From Clostridium sp. CAG:1000 (GTDB lineage Bacteria > Bacillota_I > Bacilli_A > RF39 > UBA660), in NCBI GenBank assembly GCA_000436975.1, contig HG000330.1, positions 1 to 38,686 on the forward strand: a stretch of DNA of 38,686 nucleotides, in the 5' to 3' direction. Every line of letters starts with the position of its first letter. The first letter of the stretch is position 1. A program made the translations under genes and the position numbers. Under the pieces are notes generated by a model. The model saw only the letters and a list, made by a program, of their open reading frames with translations. It was not told the origin of the DNA and searched no databases. Below are positions 31,267 to 38,686 of the stretch, piece by piece.

Positions 31267-33663
31267 TGATATATCAAGTGCGAATGGACTATCATATGTT
31301 CCTTTACCAGCTTTTAACTTAACAGATGAGTCTATATTAAATGTCGCTCTGATTGGAAGTCCATTATTAATATTTTCGTATGTTGGTGCTCCGGTTGTAT
31401 TAATAGCTGCTGCATAAGTTGTTATTTTATTTGTAAGAATTGTATATGAACCATGAGATATTGTCCATTCTTTTAAACCTAAAAACATCCAGTTTTTATC
31501 AGTATAGTTTGCATATGAGTTCATACTATATTTCCATACTATTGGAGATGCTGCAAATGCATATTCATGATAATATATCATACCTACATAGTTTGAATAA
31601 GTAGCATCACTGGTAAGTTCCCTATTCATAACCAAACTGGCTTTTTCTTTAATAGAACTAAAGTAATCAACATCGCCTACATGCCATGTAGTATTTAATA
31701 TTTTACTTTTCCAATCACTTGAAAATGAATTTAAGAATGTTGTATTTAAATTATTATTGGCAAGTGCTGATGAATCATCCCAATTATTGGTCTCGGCCAG
31801 TGTATATGCATATTTAGCTATTTCACTAGCAGTTCTTTGACCTCTATATGTTGAATCTAAACTAGTCACATCGCTCTTATATGCTCCTGTTTCACCCAGC
31901 ATAGACTTAGTTACATAATCTGCTGATATTAATTTAACATTTCCATCTATAAGTCCAATTATTCTATATAAATTGTTAATAGGACATGTGCTTCCAGATT
32001 CCCCTGTATATGTCGAATTTCCAAAACATACATAATTATCAGGATTTTTTCCAGAATACCTATAGTTATCATCACCTGCGCTATTTTCAAGGTCTGATGT
32101 GTGTTTTATTAATGTTGTATCGCCTGCTCCAGAAATAGATGTAAGTGCTTCAGCAAGGGTTTTAGTATAATATGGAGTTGGATCAACTTTATTTTCTCCA
32201 GTTCTAACTAAAGTTGGAACATAAGGGTTAGTAGCACTTCCATCTCCATTTTCCCATAATACTTCTGGTACTAAATTAATTACAGGTCTCATGGTATAAG
32301 AAGTATCAGAGTTACCAGAACTAATTTTCCCACCAGATGTTATATATGTAATTTTAGCATTATAATCACTACTAAATATATTCTTTTTAACAAATTCATA
32401 TGGTGACATAGTCCAATAGTCTACACCAGAATTTAAGTAATAACTAGTATTATTAGAACTAAATCCTCCAGCGTAATATGCCTCATCCATTGTAATTAAT
32501 CCAACTGGATATGTTAATACTTTGTTACCTATAGTTGATACAGTAGATGTATGTTTATCTGCATTTGCTATTAAAAATGTTGGTTGCTTTTGACTTGTAA
32601 GCCTATATCTAGCTCCAAAATATAATGCTCTTTTTTTAAATTGAGTTACATTAGTGCTACTTGGTGCAGTATATGTATCTGAAGAGTTTATTATATCTGA
32701 AAAGAATATAGAATCTTTATATATATAATTATCATAACTTGTTAAATTATTACCATACCAAGAACTAAGAGAACTTGAAATAACAGATAATCCAATTAAA
32801 TCATAATAGAATGTTACAGATCCAGATATTCCACGAACACTATTATATTTAGATGTACCAATACCAGATGCAGAACCACTAGCATTCGCAGTAGTTCCTT
32901 GATATATTAATTTAATTGAATTATCACCATTAACTCTAACTATTCTCCAATAAAAACCTGCAAATAATACATAATTATTAGTAACAGCACCTCTATAATA
33001 ATAAGTTTTGCCTTTATCATCAGTATCAGAATACATTCCACTATTATTAGTATCTGTTGACGTAAACGAAGGCTTACCTTTTGCTTCTATTGAACTAGTT
33101 CCACCATTATCAGCTAATATTTTATCTCTTAATAATGTTGTTGTAACTTCAGGTTCTGGTACATACTCTTGGAAATTATATTTAACTATAATATTAGAGT
33201 CATGATTTTCACCTTGTCCTTCAGTGTACATTTCTTTAATAACAAAAGTTACTTCTTCGCCTGGTTCAAATATTTTACCTTCAGCAAGCCCTATCATAGA
33301 TGGCGTTATTCCTGTATTAGATTGTTCAACCTCTTTAGATACAAATTCGTATTTTTTATCTGAATAATTTTTAATTGTAACAGTATATTCAATAATAGAA
33401 TCAGGATTAGGAAGAGTACTGTCTATTTGAGTAGTATGTTTAGTATATCTAGGACTTGTTTTCTCATAAGCACCATTATCAAGTCTAGTTGATTTAATAG
33501 CAATAACTCTTATATCACTTTTAGCTCTAGCAGTAGCATTACCTGATATAGTTAAAGTTGAATTAAGAGCTGAATATCCTACACTAACTACACTAATACA
33601 CACAAAAAGAATAATATAAAATAGATTAAATTTACTAAATATTTTCTTAAATATTTTATTCAT
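31264..33663 (-). CDS. Large secreted modular protein with pilin-operon-like blocks
   Basis: A 799-residue protein with an N-terminal export signal (FNLFYIILFVCISVVSVGYSALNS, about 12-35) leading into STLTISGNATARAKSDIRVI, a start I associate with TasA/camelysin-like or surface proteins of gut Firmicutes. The next ~130 residues look like an Ig-type beta domain (YTVTIKNYSDKKYEF, FEPGEEVTFVIKEM). Then come modules shared with the 963-residue prepilin: YYYRGAVTNNYVLFAGFYWRIVRV, LIYQGT, YPVGLITMDEAYYAGG, YWTMSPYEF, MRPVINL and GDGSATNPYVP. A second, variant module (NNLYRIIGLIDGNVKLISADYV) follows and ends GTYDSPFALDIS. No LPXTG or second membrane segment is seen. Function unknown; probably surface or matrix associated. 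Confidence 0.83.
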   Translation of the reverse strand: MNKIFKKIFSKFNLFYIILFVCISVVSVGYSALNSTLTISGNATARAKSDIRVIAIKSTRLDNGAYEKTSPRYTKHTTQIDSTLPNPDSIIEYTVTIKNYSDKKYEFVSKEVEQSNTGITPSMIGLAEGKIFEPGEEVTFVIKEMYTEGQGENHDSNIIVKYNFQEYVPEPEVTTTLLRDKILADNGGTSSIEAKGKPSFTSTDTNNSGMYSDTDDKGKTYYYRGAVTNNYVLFAGFYWRIVRVNGDNSIKLIYQGTTANASGSASGIGTSKYNSVRGISGSVTFYYDLIGLSVISSSLSSWYGNNLTSYDNYIYKDSIFFSDIINSSDTYTAPSSTNVTQFKKRALYFGARYRLTSQKQPTFLIANADKHTSTVSTIGNKVLTYPVGLITMDEAYYAGGFSSNNTSYYLNSGVDYWTMSPYEFVKKNIFSSDYNAKITYITSGGKISSGNSDTSYTMRPVINLVPEVLWENGDGSATNPYVPTLVRTGENKVDPTPYYTKTLAEALTSISGAGDTTLIKHTSDLENSAGDDNYRYSGKNPDNYVCFGNSTYTGESGSTCPINNLYRIIGLIDGNVKLISADYVTKSMLGETGAYKSDVTSLDSTYRGQRTASEIAKYAYTLAETNNWDDSSALANNNLNTTFLNSFSSDWKSKILNTTWHVGDVDYFSSIKEKASLVMNRELTSDATYSNYVGMIYYHEYAFAASPIVWKYSMNSYANYTDKNWMFLGLKEWTISHGSYTILTNKITTYAAAINTTGAPTYENINNGLPIRATFNIDSSVKLKAGKGTYDSPFALDIS

Positions 33664-33692
33664 TCTTCTCTCCCATTATCATTACTATTATA

Positions 33693-33721
33693 ATTATAAA
33701 ATATTTATATTTTTTAGTCAA
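33693..33721 (-). promoter_or_regulatory. Sigma-A promoter of the secreted modular protein
   Basis: Minus-strand TTGACT and TATAAT exactly 17 bases apart, about 30 bases before the ATG at 33663. Confidence 0.8.
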
Positions 33722-33752
33722 CTGCATAAAATATTAAAAAAACATATTATAG

Positions 33753-35921
33753 TTAATTTTTAAATTGAGAATTATATAATTCAGCATAAAAGCCTTTCTT
33801 TTTAATAAGTTCATCATGATTTCCCTGCTCAATAATATTACCATCTTTCATAACTAATATATGATCAGCATTCTTAATTGTAGAAAGTCTATGTGCGATT
33901 ATAAAACTTGTTCTTCTTTTAGTCAATTTATCCATTGCTTTTTGGACTAGTTCTTCTGTTCTTGTATCAACTGAAGACGTCGCCTCATCAAGTATTAAGA
34001 ATGGAGAGTTTTTAATCATACCTCTTGCGATCGTAAGAAGTTGTTTTTGACCCGATGATATTGAATCATTATCTTCAATCTTATAATCAATAGTTTTAGG
34101 AAGTGATTTAACAAAATGATCAACGCCAACTACTTTTAATGCATTCCATACTTCTTCATCATTTACATTTAACTTATTGTATTTAATATTTTCTTTTATA
34201 GTTCCTTCAAATAACCAAGTATCTTGAAGAATCATAATAAATAAATCATGAATATTCTCTCTTGTTAATTCTTTAGTAGAAATACCATCTATTAATATGT
34301 CACCTTTATTAATTTCATAAAATTTCATTAAAAGGTTAACTATTGTAGTTTTACCAGCTCCGGTTGGACCTACTATTGCTATCTTTTCACCAGGTTTAGC
34401 TTTAAAATTAAAGTTATTTATTATAGTTTTATTATCACTGTATCCAAATGACACATTTCTAAATTCAATTTCGCCTTTAACTTTATCTTTATCGAGTTGC
34501 TTTGTTATTTCAGACTCATCAAACATTTCAACCTCTTCTACAAATTCAAATACTCTTTCAGATGCAGATGTTGCTGATTGTAATTGAGTCATACTTTGAG
34601 CAATTCTTGATAATGGATTAGTAAATAATCTTACATATATCATAAAAGCAACTATAACACCAAAAGTAATATTACCTTTAAGTACAAGTATAGCACCAAC
34701 TATACACACCGCAACATAACTAAAGTTCCCTATAAATCCCATTAGAGGTGGCATTAAACCTGATAAAAATTGACTCTTTCTATTACATTCATATAATGAA
34801 CCATTATACTCATCAAACTTATCAGTTGACTCCTTAGTAGCATTATATGCCTTAATAACTAAATGAGATGAATATGCCTCTTCTATATGACCATTTAATT
34901 TACCAAGTTCAACTTGTCTTTTACTAAAGTATTTTTGACTGTTTTTCATTATTAAACTCATAAAGACAAAACCAATTAAACTTGATAATACACCTGTAAT
35001 AGCCATATATACATTAGTTGAAAACATCATAATAATTGAACCTATAAATAAAGTTACTGATGACATAAATGTAGATAAACTATTTTGTAAAGACATATTA
35101 ATTGTATCAACATCATTAGTTATTCTTGATAATATATCACCATAACTATTCTTATCAAAATATTTAAGAGGTAATTTATTTATCTTTTTAGATATTTTTT
35201 TTCTCAATCCATATGCAAAATTATTTGATACATCAACCATAATAATATTTTCAAAATAATCAAATACTGCGCTTATTAAGAAAATACATATCAAAAATAT
35301 TCCTATTTTATTTACTTTATTTAAATCAATTTTAGGTTTTATGAGACTCTTAATACTTTCAGGCAACTTATCAAAACTCTTATACATAGTTTTTTCATCA
35401 TCACTACTAGAAGTAAAACTTAATAATTTTAATTTATCACTATTAGATATTGAAACACCATTTATTTTAGTATCACTTAGTATTAATAGTTTTACGCTAT
35501 CAGGAAGAGATAATATGCAACTATAAACTTCATTTTCATTTTTATTTTTTAAAGTAGATATAACCTCATAGTATTTTGCTTTATCAGTATCATTTAAAGA
35601 CTCTATATCTTTACTATTTAGCATTAAATTATTTTTAAAATCATTTTGAATATTACTTGTAATCAATTCCATATTCTTAGTATTAATACCGAGACCTTTA
35701 GATATTTCATCTGTTAAATCACTTAGTTTATTTGGCCCTATTATAGATAATACACTACTTAATACTGATAAAATTAATGCTACTATTATAGGCACCATAA
35801 AAGGTTTTAAATAATGAACTAATTTTTTTATAGCAAGTTTGAAATCTTTTGGTTTTTCATTAACCCTACCAGGTCCATGATGAGGAATGTTTCTTTTAGT
35901 TTGTTTTTCTTCATTATTCAT
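33753..35921 (-). CDS. ABC exporter half-transporter with consensus ATPase site
   Basis: A 722-residue fused membrane/ATPase subunit. A charged N-terminus is followed by TM1 (about 37-60), an inserted extracellular domain of about 140 residues (65-205), the other helices to about 470, and the nucleotide-binding domain: Walker A GPTGAGKTT, Walker B FLILDEATSSVD with catalytic Glu, and switch His in IIAHRLST. Its signature is changed to ISSGQ. Pairing with the next gene, which has LSGGQ but lacks the Glu and His, gives the one-good-site, one-degenerate-site plan of BmrCD/LmrCD-like heterodimeric multidrug exporters. It overlaps that gene by eight bases and has AGGAGG. Confidence 0.92.
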   Translation of the reverse strand: MNNEEKQTKRNIPHHGPGRVNEKPKDFKLAIKKLVHYLKPFMVPIIVALILSVLSSVLSIIGPNKLSDLTDEISKGLGINTKNMELITSNIQNDFKNNLMLNSKDIESLNDTDKAKYYEVISTLKNKNENEVYSCILSLPDSVKLLILSDTKINGVSISNSDKLKLLSFTSSSDDEKTMYKSFDKLPESIKSLIKPKIDLNKVNKIGIFLICIFLISAVFDYFENIIMVDVSNNFAYGLRKKISKKINKLPLKYFDKNSYGDILSRITNDVDTINMSLQNSLSTFMSSVTLFIGSIIMMFSTNVYMAITGVLSSLIGFVFMSLIMKNSQKYFSKRQVELGKLNGHIEEAYSSHLVIKAYNATKESTDKFDEYNGSLYECNRKSQFLSGLMPPLMGFIGNFSYVAVCIVGAILVLKGNITFGVIVAFMIYVRLFTNPLSRIAQSMTQLQSATSASERVFEFVEEVEMFDESEITKQLDKDKVKGEIEFRNVSFGYSDNKTIINNFNFKAKPGEKIAIVGPTGAGKTTIVNLLMKFYEINKGDILIDGISTKELTRENIHDLFIMILQDTWLFEGTIKENIKYNKLNVNDEEVWNALKVVGVDHFVKSLPKTIDYKIEDNDSISSGQKQLLTIARGMIKNSPFLILDEATSSVDTRTEELVQKAMDKLTKRRTSFIIAHRLSTIKNADHILVMKDGNIIEQGNHDELIKKKGFYAELYNSQFKN

Positions 35922-37668
35922 GTTCTAATTCCTCCTTTGATAATTGTGAATATGCTATTTCCTTATAAACATTACAATTCTTCATTAATTCTTTATGAGT
36001 ACCTTTTCCAACAACAACACCTTTATCAAGTACAATTATCATATCAGAATTAATAATTGTACCTATTCTTTGAGCAACTATTATGTTAGTAGAAGTACTT
36101 GTATACTTTTTAAGTTCACGTCTTAATATATAATCAGTTTTATAATCAAGAGCACTAAATGAATCATCAAATATATATATTTCAGGATCTCTTGCGATAG
36201 CTCTTGCTATAGATATTCTTTGTTTTTGACCACCTGATAGATTAGTTCCACCCTGTGATACACTAGAATTATATTTATCTTTTAATTTTAATACAAAATC
36301 TTCTGATTGAGATACTTTGATTGCTGATTCAATTTTATCATCAGTGACTTCATAATCACTCTTTTTTCCAAAAGAAACATTATCTTTAATACTACCACTA
36401 AATAATATTGCTTTTTGAGAAACATAACCAAGTTTATCATATAAAGATGATAACTTATATTCCCTAACATCAACATCATCTACAAGTACAGACCCTTCAC
36501 TAACATCATAGAATCTAGTTATTAGGTTTATCAATGTGGATTTACCACTACCAGTAGATCCTATTATTGCAACTGTCATACCAGGATCAGCTGTAAACGA
36601 AACATCTTTTAATACATATTCATCACTATCAGAATATTTAAATGAAACATTTTTAAATTCTACCTTTCCTTTTTCTTTTCCTTCACTTATTTTACCATCC
36701 TTAATTTTGCATTTAGTATCTAAAACCTCATTAATTCTATCAGCAGAAATAGATGCTCTTGGATACATTATAAATATCATAGCTAACATTAAGAAAGATG
36801 ATATAACTTGCATAGCATATGATGTGAATACAACCATGTTACTAAACAAATCTATTTTTTCTGCAAATAAAGCAGAATCTAACATATATGCTCCAGTAAA
36901 ATATATAGCAAGTGAAATACCATTCATTATTAAATACATTACTGGTGAAGTAATACTCATTACCTTTTGATTAAATATTTGTGTATCAGTAAGTTTTTTA
37001 TTTTGACGCTCAAATTTATTTTCATGGAACTCTTCAGCATTAAAAGCTCTTATAACACGAATACCCTTTAAATTTTCACGAGTAAGGCCATTAATCTTAT
37101 CAATTAATTTTTGTACTAATTTAAACTTAGGTAACACTAAAATAACAAGCACAACTATCATTACTATTAATATCAATACAGCAGAACCAGTAACAACAGA
37201 CCATGTGAAGTTCTTACCTAATATTTTCTTAATAGCCCAAATAGCTGTTATAGGAGCTTTAATCAATAATTGAAGTCCCATAGAAAGTAACATTTCAAGA
37301 TTAGTAACATCATTAGTAGTTCTAGTTATTAAGCTACTAGTACTAAATTTTTTTATTTCTTCAAGACTAAAATCATTTACTTTAGTAAATAACTTACGTC
37401 TAACATTTAATGAGAAATTAGCTGTAATATTCGCAACAATATATCCAACTATAACTGAAGATATTAAACTCAAAAACGCACATGAAGTCATATAAATACC
37501 TTCAGTTAATATTTCATTAATTGTACCACTTGTTTTAACAAGAGTAGTTATTTGTGTCATGTATTCTGGTATTCTAAGTTCTAAATATACTTGTAATACT
37601 ATCAATAAAATAATAATTGGCATTAAAAAATAATCTTTTTTATTAAGATTTTTAAATATTTTTATCAT
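35914..37668 (-). CDS. ABC exporter half-transporter with degenerate ATPase site
   Basis: A 584-residue subunit with six membrane helices (about 1-310) and a C-terminal ATPase domain. Walker A is GSTGSGKST and the signature is canonical LSGGQKQR. The residue after Walker B is Asp (IYIFDDSFSALD) instead of the catalytic Glu, and the switch His is Gln (IIVAQRIGT). Thus its own site is non-catalytic while it supplies the good signature to the partner, as known for heterodimeric exporters. It follows marR with a 17-base overlap and has AAAGGAG. Substrate cannot be told; drug or lipid export is the family norm. Confidence 0.92.
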   Translation of the reverse strand: MIKIFKNLNKKDYFLMPIIILLIVLQVYLELRIPEYMTQITTLVKTSGTINEILTEGIYMTSCAFLSLISSVIVGYIVANITANFSLNVRRKLFTKVNDFSLEEIKKFSTSSLITRTTNDVTNLEMLLSMGLQLLIKAPITAIWAIKKILGKNFTWSVVTGSAVLILIVMIVVLVILVLPKFKLVQKLIDKINGLTRENLKGIRVIRAFNAEEFHENKFERQNKKLTDTQIFNQKVMSITSPVMYLIMNGISLAIYFTGAYMLDSALFAEKIDLFSNMVVFTSYAMQVISSFLMLAMIFIMYPRASISADRINEVLDTKCKIKDGKISEGKEKGKVEFKNVSFKYSDSDEYVLKDVSFTADPGMTVAIIGSTGSGKSTLINLITRFYDVSEGSVLVDDVDVREYKLSSLYDKLGYVSQKAILFSGSIKDNVSFGKKSDYEVTDDKIESAIKVSQSEDFVLKLKDKYNSSVSQGGTNLSGGQKQRISIARAIARDPEIYIFDDSFSALDYKTDYILRRELKKYTSTSTNIIVAQRIGTIINSDMIIVLDKGVVVGKGTHKELMKNCNVYKEIAYSQLSKEELEHE

Positions 37669-38101
37669 AGTTTTCTCCTTTCAAATTATTTTGTATTTGA
37701 CTACATACTTTAAAAAATATTTCTAAGTCACTACTATCAATATCTTTAATAAACATCTCATCAAACCTCTTAAAAATATTCTTAATTCTATTATTAATAT
37801 TTTTAGATAAATCAGTTAATTCTATTCTTTTACTTCTTAAATCGTTTTCAGAATTAGTTAGTTTAATAAGACCATTTTTTTGCATAGTCTTAACTATTCC
37901 GCATATAGTAGACTTTCTTAATGGAAAACATTTTCCTAAGTCTTTTTGATGTACTTCTTTTTTACTCTCACTAAGGTATTTTATTATCATTATTTGAGAT
38001 GGACTAATAAAATCCATGTTTTCTTTTTTAGTTAAAGATATCATTTTCCTAATAGTAAGATTATGTATTTTTTTAATTTCCTCACTCACACTATTATTCA
38101 T
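37652..38101 (-). CDS. MarR-family transcriptional regulator
   Basis: A 149-residue winged-helix regulator. The DNA-binding part is around 45-100 (SPSQIMIIKYLSESKKEVHQKDLGKC, RKSTICGIVKTMQKNGLIKL, then the wing SENDLRSKRIELTDLSKNI with the conserved D-x-R-S-K/R). It is the first gene of the operon with the two ABC subunits. A palindrome immediately upstream, downstream of its -10, is the likely operator, so it would repress its own operon and be released by a transported compound. GGAGG precedes the ATG. Confidence 0.93.
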   Translation of the reverse strand: MNNSVSEEIKKIHNLTIRKMISLTKKENMDFISPSQIMIIKYLSESKKEVHQKDLGKCFPLRKSTICGIVKTMQKNGLIKLTNSENDLRSKRIELTDLSKNINNRIKNIFKRFDEMFIKDIDSSDLEIFFKVCSQIQNNLKGENYDKNI

Positions 38102-38112
38102 ACGCCCTCCAT

Positions 38113-38130
38113 TAGTTAGGCAACTAACTA
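38113..38130 (-). promoter_or_regulatory. Probable MarR operator
   Basis: Perfect inverted repeat TAGTTAG-N4-CTAACTA between the -10 and the marR ribosome binding site, the usual size and place for a MarR dimer. Confidence 0.75.
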
Positions 38131-38134
38131 TATA

Positions 38135-38162
38135 ATTATAACCAATATAAATTATATGTCAA
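38135..38162 (-). promoter_or_regulatory. Sigma-A promoter of the marR-ABC operon
   Basis: Minus-strand TTGACA and TATAAT separated by 16 bases, directly upstream of the operator. Confidence 0.75.
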
Positions 38163-38182
38163 TTCATTTCACAATATTTTGA

Positions 38183-38214
38183 CAAAGAAAAAGACTGAAT
38201 AATTAAATTCAGTC
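38183..38214 (-). terminator. Terminator of the LRR surface protein gene
   Basis: GACTGAAT (38193-38200) pairs with ATTCAGTC across an AATTAA-type loop, followed on the minus strand by TTTTTC; it lies just after the stop codon at 38221. Confidence 0.8.
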
Positions 38215-38220
38215 AACTAT

Positions 38221-38686
38221 TTAATCACAATATGTGTCTTCTATAGCATTAACAGTGTCAGAATGCTTTTCTCCTTTAAATGATTTACACATTTTAATCT
38301 TACCCCTATCACCTTTAAAGATAACTGATTGTAACTGATTACTACCAAAAGCATACATATGAATTTCAGTAACAGTAGATGGTATTGTTACTGTTTTTAA
38401 ATTATTACCTTCAAATGCATTATAACCTATATATTCTAATCCTTCTGGCAATATCACAGAATTAATACCGATAGGCCTACTACATGCGGCCATTTGTTTT
38501 ATATTATATTTATTAAATGAAGTTGTTGGTAACACTATATTATCACTGCCACAATCATATTCAAAAGCACTGTGGCCTATGCCCTTAACCTGTACTCCTG
38601 ATATTTTTTCTGGTATTACAACATCCATCGGACACTTTTTACCACCTGATACATTATTTTCAAAATAATAATATTGTTTTATTTCT
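38221..38686 (-). CDS. Leucine-rich-repeat (BspA-like) surface protein, 5' end beyond window
   Basis: The frame is open to the window edge with no stop, so this is the C-terminal part of a longer protein; an ATG at 38628 lacks a ribosome binding site and lies inside the continuing coding sequence. The visible ~154 residues hold CPMDVVIPEKISGVQVKGIGHSAF, INSVILPEGLEYIGYNAF and LKTVTIPSTVTEIHMYAF: three LRR_5 (BspA-type) repeats of about 22-24 residues with the x-x-I-P-x-x-(V/L)-x-x-I-x-x-x-A-F pattern. Such domains are common on surface adhesins and are carried on prepilin or signal-peptide proteins in gut Firmicutes. A Cys-containing tail (ends DTYCD) follows. Its own N-terminus cannot be seen. 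Confidence 0.8.
   Translation of the reverse strand, partial: EIKQYYYFENNVSGGKKCPMDVVIPEKISGVQVKGIGHSAFEYDCGSDNIVLPTTSFNKYNIKQMAACSRPIGINSVILPEGLEYIGYNAFEGNNLKTVTIPSTVTEIHMYAFGSNQLQSVIFKGDRGKIKMCKSFKGEKHSDTVNAIEDTYCD

Noticed and set aside
36288..36970. Frames within the ABC subunit gene on both strands
   Set aside because: They overlap intact ATPase motifs of the real gene and lack start signals.
1..38686. Mycoplasma-like alternative code (TGA as Trp), suggested by the low G+C
   Set aside because: Trp is encoded by TGG and TGA ends ybeY, cdd and recO in their expected places; a peptidoglycan gene and spore genes are present.
1..38686. CRISPR array, tRNA or insertion sequence in the window
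   Set aside because: No regularly spaced repeats, cloverleaf-like intergenic sequence, transposase or terminal inverted repeats were seen; all gaps are short and hold promoters or hairpins.

Overview
This is an AT-rich chromosomal segment from a low-GC, probably spore-forming, Gram-positive bacterium. It is most likely an uncultured gut-type member of the Bacilli (Erysipelotrichia/RF39-like); the exact taxon is an inference. Support comes from the housekeeping synteny shared with Bacillus (yqfC-yqfD..ybeY-dgkA-cdd-era-yqzL-recO; hrcA-grpE-dnaK..dnaJ; dnaG-sigA-trmK), the sporulation genes spoIIGA, sigE, yqfC and yqfD, CIRCE operators and strong AGGAGG ribosome binding sites. TGA is used as stop (ybeY, cdd, recO) and Trp is TGG, so the code is standard and this is not a Mycoplasma-type genome. 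All genes except rpmB and rpsD lie on the minus strand, so transcription runs mostly from high to low coordinates.

Layout. 1-2207: the end of an operon with a truncated charged protein and a membrane-anchored, Trp/Tyr-rich surface protein. 2305-3707: spoIIGA-sigE, with a Spo0A-box-like heptamer upstream. 3772-4683: an unrecognised protein. 4803-7243: rpmB and rpsD (plus strand) enclosing murB and a small membrane protein; rpsD has a leader that can fold as a pseudoknot. 7295-11714: two translationally coupled prepilin-like surface proteins. 11822-14134: cyclophilin lipoprotein, folD and a TtcA-like enzyme. 14315-17737: dnaG-sigA-trmK. 17874-24919: the heat-shock operon hrcA-grpE-dnaK-pepF-dnaJ, then greA, under two CIRCE elements. 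25061-26161: a third prepilin-like protein ending in a lectin-like domain. 26285-31213: the yqfC-to-recO operon, including the 26-residue yqzL. 31264-33663: a large secreted modular protein. 33753-38101: a marR-controlled heterodimeric ABC exporter. 38221-38686: the C-terminal end of a leucine-rich-repeat surface protein. No stretch over about 200 bases lacks a feature; no tRNA, rRNA, CRISPR or insertion sequence was seen.

The most notable element is the 3' end of the pilin-like gene at 25061-26161. Its last ~130 coding bases are much richer in G+C than the rest, use Arg codons (CGC, CGA) not used in the rest of that gene, and encode a WLRS...GVSPAFRI module rich in Tyr/Asn/Ser/Phe/Gly. This is what the variable region of a diversity-generating retroelement (DGR) target looks like, here displayed on a pilin-type anchor. 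No reverse transcriptase or template repeat is in the window, so the DGR would have to act from elsewhere. Other unusual points are a GrpE with an 18-cysteine metallothionein-like N-terminal extension, a GreA-like factor lacking the acidic catalytic tip, a VanZ-like gene replacing phoH/pgpH, and pepF placed between dnaK and dnaJ.
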